Assembly (NCBI GenBank): GCA_021521415.1
Contig: JAIQDT010001137.1
Coordinates: 62,001-126,000 of the forward strand
Origin: Bidens hawaiensis
Taxonomy: Eukaryota > Streptophyta > Magnoliopsida > Asterales > Asteraceae
Direction: 5' to 3'
DNA length: 64,000 bases
Shown one piece after another: positions 58,411-64,000 of this stretch; the first letter of the stretch is position 1, and each line of letters begins with the position of its first letter. Below the pieces are notes generated by a model. It had not been told where the DNA came from, searched no databases, and saw nothing but the letters and a program-made list of their open reading frames with translations. Made by a program: the position numbers and the translations under genes.

Positions 58411-58689
58411 TCAAATAAAATTGCAAATTATCCAAAAACTAAACACATCATGAATCAAATCCTTATTAATCAAACTCTTTCGAGTTACCTCTTCAACTTT
58501 CTCTTTATTTTTCTTTATTTCATCCATGACGTACTTGCGTTTGCGTTCGTCGCCAGGAAGGCGCTGGCGACGAACGCTTTTTGGCGACATATCATCATCG
58601 CTAACTCTATGGTCTTTCTTATACTCTTCATCACCGGACTGTAGATGTTTCTCATCTCCGATCATTTCTCCATTTCTTTGATCCGCCAT
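58411..58689 (-). CDS. Cluster gene G: short charged member, family not recognised
   Basis: I take ATG at 58689 as the start (MADQRNGEMIGDEKHLQSGD), matching MADQRRGDE of gene B; an upstream in-frame ATG at 58707 lacks family similarity. The frame of 92 codons is open to 58411. After an acidic start (DEEYKKDHRVSDDDMSPKSV) comes a basic part (RRQRLPGDERKRKYVMDEIK) and a charged helix. The end is aromatic and hydrophobic (FSFWIICNF). The Cys-rich segment and the NDY module are absent. The middle overlaps a perfect 11 bp inverted repeat, CGTTCGTCGCC / GGCGACGAACG (58545-58577), and GCGACATATCATCATCGC, which look like MITE sequence. Part of the coding region may therefore derive from a transposon, which may also have replaced the missing domains. 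It may be a truncated copy. Confidence 0.5.
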   Translation of the reverse strand: MADQRNGEMIGDEKHLQSGDEEYKKDHRVSDDDMSPKSVRRQRLPGDERKRKYVMDEIKKNKEKVEEVTRKSLINKDLIHDVFSFWIICNFI

Positions 58690-59041
58690 GTTTATATATA
58701 ACTTCAAGGTAGGCTAGTACACGGTAGCTGCGAAGTTTCCAATTAATTACGTGAATATATATGGATTACGGTTGCCACGTGTTCCTTTCTAATCGGCTAT
58801 ACATTATATTCCACTATTCACTAATCGCTATTTGGACCATTCGTCACAAAGCTCACATCAGCTTATTCTATCCTTCAACGACATCATTTAATTTATTACA
58901 TACTTCAATCTCTACCGTTTCATTTATTTATATTGTTTAAAAATAAAAAAATTAAAAGCTAACAAACAATTCTGATTAGATGTTGTGTGCGTGGACTAAG
59001 TCATTGAAAGAAAACATACATCTATACTTAATATAAGAGAA

Positions 59042-59700
59042 TATTCTGAAAATAAACATTTATGAAAATGTTTTTCAGGTTTTAAGTGTCATTTACAAGA
59101 AATTCCTAAAATAAGCATTTATGAAAACGTTTTTCAGGTTTTAAGTGTCATTTACAAGAAATTCTCAAAATAGGTATTATAAACTAGTCGTAACGAGTAG
59201 TTTATGATTACACACGAGTAGTTTGTAAAATCAGTTAAAACTTGCCACGTGCTCTTAAACTAACCGTAACGAGCAGGTTCGCTAACCATTTGCTCGTCAC
59301 GACTAAATAAGTTTCATGCCTCGTAATCAACGCTCACGAGTAAGTCATAAGTCATTTAGTCGCGATGACTAGTTTACATGGTTACATTCTCTACATGAGT
59401 AGTTTATTAGTAGTTCACTCGCCACGACTAATTTAACCTTACAATCTACTCGTCGCGACTAAAGAACTTATGAATTGCTCATGGGCGTTGATTACGAGGT
59501 ATAAAATTTATTTAGTTGTGGCGAGTAAATGGTTAGTAAATCTACTCGTTACGGTTAGTTTAAATACACGTGTCAAGTTTTAATTGGTTATACAAACTAC
59601 TCGTCATGACTAGATTATAATACCTATTTTGGAAATTTCTTGCAAATGACACCTAAAACCTGAAAAATGTTTTCATAGACGCCTATTAACGTGGTTACGC
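59042..59700. mobile_element. Foldback element with duplicated left arm
   Basis: The two halves are inverted complements. Left words include TTTTTCAGGTTTTAAGTGTC, CAAAATAGGTATTATAA, ACTAACCGTAACGAG and CCTCGTAATCAACGC; all recur inverted between 59460 and 59690. The outermost left block of about 60 bp (AACATTTATGAAAA.GTTTTTCAGG...) occurs twice in tandem (about 59050-59110 and 59115-59175). No coding sequence. Exact borders and target duplication are unclear. Confidence 0.72.
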
Positions 59701-60057
59701 AAAACACTTAACGTAAAACGCTGAACGCAAACGCTAAACGATTTATTTTATATAACTTGTGAACTCACCAACCTTGTGTTGACACTTTTAGTATGTTATT
59801 CTCAGGTAGCCGAGGCGGGCGCGCGGTTTAGGAACATGCATTGTGTGATAAACTTTTAACTATGCAAACTTGTTTTTAACTGTTATCCTTGGTTTTTAAA
59901 TCGTCATGCGTGACGTAATATTGTTCTATGGTTTTACGCTTCCGCATTTATTTTCATTTAAACGTTTTTATGGTTTGATTATAACTGATGATTCCGATCC
60001 TGCCAGTTCACACCCTCTGACGATAAAACTCCGTTAGTGGATTTTGAGGGTGTGACA
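59701..60057 (+). mobile_element. 3' portion of Ty3/gypsy (Tekay-like) 5' LTR
   Basis: Ends GAGGGTGTGACA at 60057, followed three bases later by the primer-binding site. TGTGACA ends are common in such LTRs. The left border is hidden by the foldback element at 59042-59700, which may be inserted in the LTR. Confidence 0.55.
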
Positions 60058-60060
60058 GAT

Positions 60061-60072
60061 TGGTATCAGAGC
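60061..60072 (+). other. Tekay-like primer-binding site
   Basis: TGGTATCAGAGC, complementary to initiator-Met tRNA, three bases after the LTR end. Confidence 0.85.
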
Positions 60073-60233
60073 CATTGGTTATAGCGAACTAGAAGCTGCA
60101 TGCATACTAGACTATAACCGCGACGACTCATTAGTTATAATGATACGCACTGCATAGGTTTGTGTAGTCTTGTAATCTTATCTCTTTACCTCTTTCACTC
60201 ATACGCGCGCGCATACACGGCTTACCTGTAGGA

Positions 60234-61004
60234 ATGTCGACGCCACCCTCATCATCATCCGATTCGATGACTCATGCTCATGGGAAGGAACCGCAGTTAC
60301 CTACCGCATCGCCACCCCGAGTAGTCCCGGAACTCAAAACTCCCGCACCGAAGAGGTACCGCCTATCCGGAGGCATTTACGAAAACGACGTTAGCTGGGA
60401 TTGGTACCCTAACATGATCAGACGCATGGTCTATCGCGAACAAGTTCCCCCGTTGCCTCACCCGAACCACCCTGCTTATCCCAACACCCTACCACCCATA
60501 ACCGAACCTGTAGAGAGAGTTCTCGCAGCTGTTGTTTCATGCTTGGAGCGTGACGTGGGTTACATGCGCTATACGAGGGAGAACGTTTCCAGAATGTTAA
60601 AAGACGGAACCGAGACTAAGGAGGAGATTGCCCGCATGGCAGCGGCAATGAAAGATATGCAAGAGACTAGTGAGCAACAGATGAAGGTTATGATGAAGAT
60701 GTAAGCTGAGATGATAGATTTGAAAGAGCAACTCCAAGAAGCAAGGACCCGAACCGAGATAGCTCTAGAGCGTTGCGATGTCTTACAAATGCAACTTACT
60801 CAGAATGCGGCCGAACCTGAGGCAGAGCCTGAGGCCGAGCCTGGGGCAGAGCCTGAAGTAGAACCTGAAGAAGATCCCGAAGAGGAGCCTGAGGAAGATC
60901 CCGAGGAAGATCCCGAGGAGGAACCCGAAGAAAAACCGGAGGAAGAACCGGCTGAGGAGGAGGCACACTCAGACGTGTCCTCAGGCGACGACATCTCGGG
61001 ATGA
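60234..61004 (+). pseudogene. Extra ORF upstream of gag: coiled coil with acidic repeat tail, one nonsense codon
   Basis: It opens MSTPPSSSSDSMTHAHGKE at 60234. A conserved-looking core follows (RYRLSGGIYENDVSWDWYPN, MIRRMVYREQVPPLPHPNHP), then a charged helix probably forming a coiled coil (MAAAMKDMQETSEQQMKVMM). TAA at 60702-60704 interrupts the frame, which goes on in phase with AEMIDLKEQLQEARTRTEIA. The tail is a run of EPE, EEDPEEEPEE-type repeats of about 45 residues, ending at TGA 61002-61004. Gag begins 10 bases later in another frame. Family unknown to me; an ORF between the primer site and gag is not part of the standard Tekay layout. Confidence 0.6.
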
Positions 61005-61014
61005 TAATACCTAG

Positions 61015-64000
61015 ATGGCTGGAAGAAACGCTGGACAAGGACGTGATAACATCAACTTGACTGCAGCTGAACTCCCAACTCTGCTGAACGACCATGTTGC
61101 GGCCGCTTTAGCCGCACACGTTCAGAATCAAACTGGAGGTCCGAGTGGAACGTGTACCTTCAAAAACTACCTTGACTGCAAGCCCAGTACGTTTAAGGGC
61201 ACTGAGGGAGCTATAGGCTTCCTGCGTTGGGCTGAGAAGGCCGAGTCGGCCTTTGAGATGTGTAATTGTCCCCCTGCCAGTAGGGTCAAATTTGCTGCTG
61301 GGACACTTGAGGATTCCGCCCTCACTTGGTGGAATTCAAACGTCCAGATCCTTGGATTGGAACTGGCTAACGCGATGAACTGGGAGGAGTTCAAAAACAT
61401 GATGCGAGAGGAGTATTGTCCGAGAGAAGAGATTTCAAAGTTAGAATCAGAATTTTGGTCGTTGAAGATGGTGGGTTCGAAAATCGAAGCCTACACTACT
61501 CGTTCGCACGAGTTGGCTGTGATGTGTCCGCGGATGGTGGATCCGCCGAGCAAGAGGATAGAAATGTACATTGATGGATTAGCACCGCAGATTTAGGGCA
61601 TGGTGACGTCTTCCAGGCCAGCCACGATCCAACAAGCGTTCCGTTTAGCTCACAAACTGACGGATCAGGCTGTGACCCAAGGTGCATTACCACCTAGGGG
61701 TTCGACCACTAAAGCCCGTGACAATTCGAGTAATGATAACATCAGCAACAGCAACAGTAACCAGAGCAGCGGGAAGAGGAAGTTTGACAACACCAGATCT
61801 TCATCCTCGAACCTCCCACCGCAACAACACTACCGTAAGCCCGAATTCACTCGGAGCTTTAACACTCAGAATCACAACAACAACAACAACGGTAGCGGGC
61901 AGGTTTCGAGCGGATATGCTGGGAAATATCCAAAGTACAACAGGTGCAACTATCATCATGTTGGCCAGTGTGACCGTGTCAAGTGTCAAAGATACGGAAA
62001 TATAGGTCACCAAGCGAAAGAATGTAGGGGAGACCTTGCGGCAAAGGGTGCTCCTAAGCTACCGATGACGACGAAGGGATGTTTTGAATGTGGGCAGGAA
62101 GGCCATTTCCGGAAAGATTGCCCCAAGCTGAAACAGAATGACAACAATGGGGGTAATGGAAGTGGCAGTAATGGTGGAGGCAATGGCAAGGGAAGAGCGT
62201 TTGTGATTGGATCGAGTCAAGCCCGCAATGATCCGCATGTGGTGTCTGGTAAGTTCCCTGTAAACGATTGTTTTGCTTCTGTTTTGTTTGACACTGGAGC
62301 TGATAGGAGTTTTGTGTCGAAAGCCTTTAGCCAACTTTTAGACTTAACTCCAACCCCGTTAGATGCTAAGTTTCCTGTTGAATTAGCTGACGGTAAGACT
62401 ATAATAACGACTCATGTACTTGCGGGATGTAAGTTAAAACTGTCAGGTCATGTCTTTGATATCGACCTTATTCCTTTTACGCTTAGTAGTTTCGATGTCG
62501 TTGTCGGCATGGACTGGTTATCCAAGAACCGAGCGGAGATTATATGCCATGATAAGATAGTCCATATTACCACCCCTTCCGGCGAGATCATTTCGGTCCG
62601 AGGCGAGAGAAGCGGCATGACCACCAGCGTCATTACCCTTATGAAGGCACAGAAGTATCTACGAAAGGGTCATCCGGCAATTTTGGCACAGATTGTTGAG
62701 AAACCCGCGGAGGAGAAACGAATTGAAGATATACCTGTTGTGCGAGACTTCCCGGAAGTTTTCCCGGAGGATTTGCCCGGACTCCCTCCTATTCGTCAAG
62801 TCGAATTCCAAATCGAGTTGACACCCGGTGCAGCACCCATAGCACGAGCCCCGTATCGGCTCGCACCGGCGGAACTTCAGGAGTTGTCCACTCAGTTGCA
62901 AGATTTGTTGGATAAGGGTTTTATCCGACCTAGCTCATCGCCATGGGGAGCCCCTGTCTTGTTTGTCCGAAAGAAAGATGGGACTTTCCGCATGTGCATC
63001 GACTACCGGGAGTTGAACAAGGTGACGGTCAAGAACCGTTATCCTTTACCCCGAATTGATGATTTGTTTGACCAGCTTCAAGGATCGAGTTACTACTCGA
63101 AGATCGATCTCCGATCCGGTTACCACCAGCCGAGAGTGCGCGAAGAAGATATCTCAAAGACGGCTTTCTGAACACGGTATGGTCACTACGAGTTTTCGGT
63201 TATGCCTTTTGGCCTAACCAACGCGCCAGCCGTATTTATGGATCTCATGAACCGAGTATGCAAGGCGTACCTCGACAAGTTTGTGATTGTTTTCATCGAT
63301 GATATTCTCGTCTACTCCAAGAACGAGACTGACCACGAAGAGCACTTGAGGGTAATTCTGGAACTATTGAAGAAGGAACAACTGTATGCTAAACTCTCGA
63401 AATGTGAATTTTGGCTTCGCGAGGTTCACTTTTTAGGACATGTGATCAACGAGAATGGTATCCATGTCGATCCCGGTAAGGTAGAGGCCATCAAAAACTG
63501 GGAAGCACCTAAGACTCCGACTGAGGTGCGACAATTCCTAGGACTGGCCGGCTACTACCGGCGTTTCATCGAGGGATTTTCAAAGATTGCTCAACCCCTC
63601 ACCGCTTTGACTCACAAGGGCACTAAGTACAATTGGGGTGACGCGCAAGAATCCGTTTTTCAACTGTTGAAAACCAAGCTTTGTAGCGCCCCTATTTTAG
63701 CCCTCCCCGAGGGAACGGAAAATTTTGAGGTACACTGTGACGCATCTATACAAGGTCTCGGTTGTGTGCTGATGCAACTCGAGAAGGTTATAGCCTACGC
63801 ATCTCGACAACTACGGGTTCACGAGAAGAACTACACAACCCACGATTTGGAACTCGGAGCTGTGGTGTTTGCTCTTAAGATATGGAGGCATTACTTGTAC
63901 GGTACCAAGTTTACCATTTACACCGACCACAAGAGTCTCCAACATATCTACGATCAGAAGGAGCTGAACATGCGACAGCGTCGTTGGGTCGAGTTGCTTA
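61015..64000 (+). pseudogene. Tekay/Del-like Ty3/gypsy gag-pol, three domains present, cut by window end
   Basis: Gag starts MAGRNAGQGRDNINLTAAEL at 61015 and includes CKPSTFKGTEGAIGFLRWAE. One TAG (61594-61596) interrupts it and the frame then goes on. Of two zinc knuckles, the first is damaged ([14 protein letters not shown]) and the second intact ([14 protein letters not shown], near 62083-62124). Protease has DTGADRSF (about 62290). RT has [39 protein letters not shown] and IDLRSGYHQ; then TGA at 63169-63171 stops the frame. It continues in phase with [15 protein letters not shown], the active site FIDD (about 63293-63304) and the RNase H start [19 protein letters not shown] (about 63724). 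Two of the stops fit single C-to-T changes (CAG to TAG, CGA to TGA). Integrase and any chromodomain lie beyond 64000. Confidence 0.9.

Noticed and set aside
59021..59045. ATCTATACTTAATATAAGAG as a Helitron 5' end
   Set aside because: The motif is suggestive, but a foldback element starts at once and no CTRRT hairpin was found downstream.
60783..61095. Three minus-strand open frames (Ser/Gly, Leu/Arg and Pro/Arg repeats)
   Set aside because: Shadows of the Glu/Pro repeat tail on the plus strand.

Overview
This window is nuclear DNA of a eudicot plant. Introns have GT/AG borders, the CPN10 gene is split into seven exons, long stretches are AT-rich, and several classes of plant transposon are present. 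The retroelement types (Tat element with an antisense gene, Tekay-like Ty3/gypsy with TGTGACA LTR ends) and Helitron ends with CTAGT termini are the kind I associate with Asteraceae. That family assignment is an inference.

Layout. From 1 to 13 kb lie three conventional loci, all on the minus strand: a seven-exon chloroplast 10 kDa chaperonin (2429-4880) with two non-autonomous hAT elements in its introns, an intronless nuclear organelle-intron maturase (7313-9501) carrying two single-base frameshifts, and a broken ATL4-like RING-H2 ubiquitin-ligase gene (11952-12830). A LINE relic, further hAT elements and a large foldback element fill the gaps. From 17 to 24 kb lie decayed Ty3/gypsy, Ty1/copia and LINE fragments, partly nested.

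From 22 to 58.7 kb runs a tandem cluster, all on the minus strand, of related small genes that I cannot assign to any known family. They share a MA(D/E/G/K)Q start, an acidic N-terminal part, in some copies a Cys-rich hydrophobic segment, a module around NDYFxVTPWxVxTD, a glycine-rich stretch and a WxKKxWLKxTC tail. One copy is cut into three pieces by two complete retrotransposons inserted 25 bp apart: a 12.4 kb Tat Ty3/gypsy element (32640-45014, TSD AGTAG) and a 5.5 kb copia element (45040-50570, TSD TGATG). Duplicated flanks around 21.8/24.3/52.3 kb, 51.2/57.2 kb and 32.2/56.0 kb show that the cluster grew by segmental duplication. Most copies carry stops or frameshifts.

The Tat element is young. 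Its two LTRs differ at about a dozen sites by eye, and it has only two nonsense codons in gag-pol, one of them exactly at the third catalytic residue of integrase. Between pol and the 3' LTR it carries a separate, oppositely oriented, seven-exon gene with its own TATA box, of the type annotated in plants as 'transposase (putative), gypsy type'. The window ends inside a Tekay/Del-like Ty3/gypsy element (LTR end at 60057) that has an extra acidic coiled-coil ORF ahead of gag.
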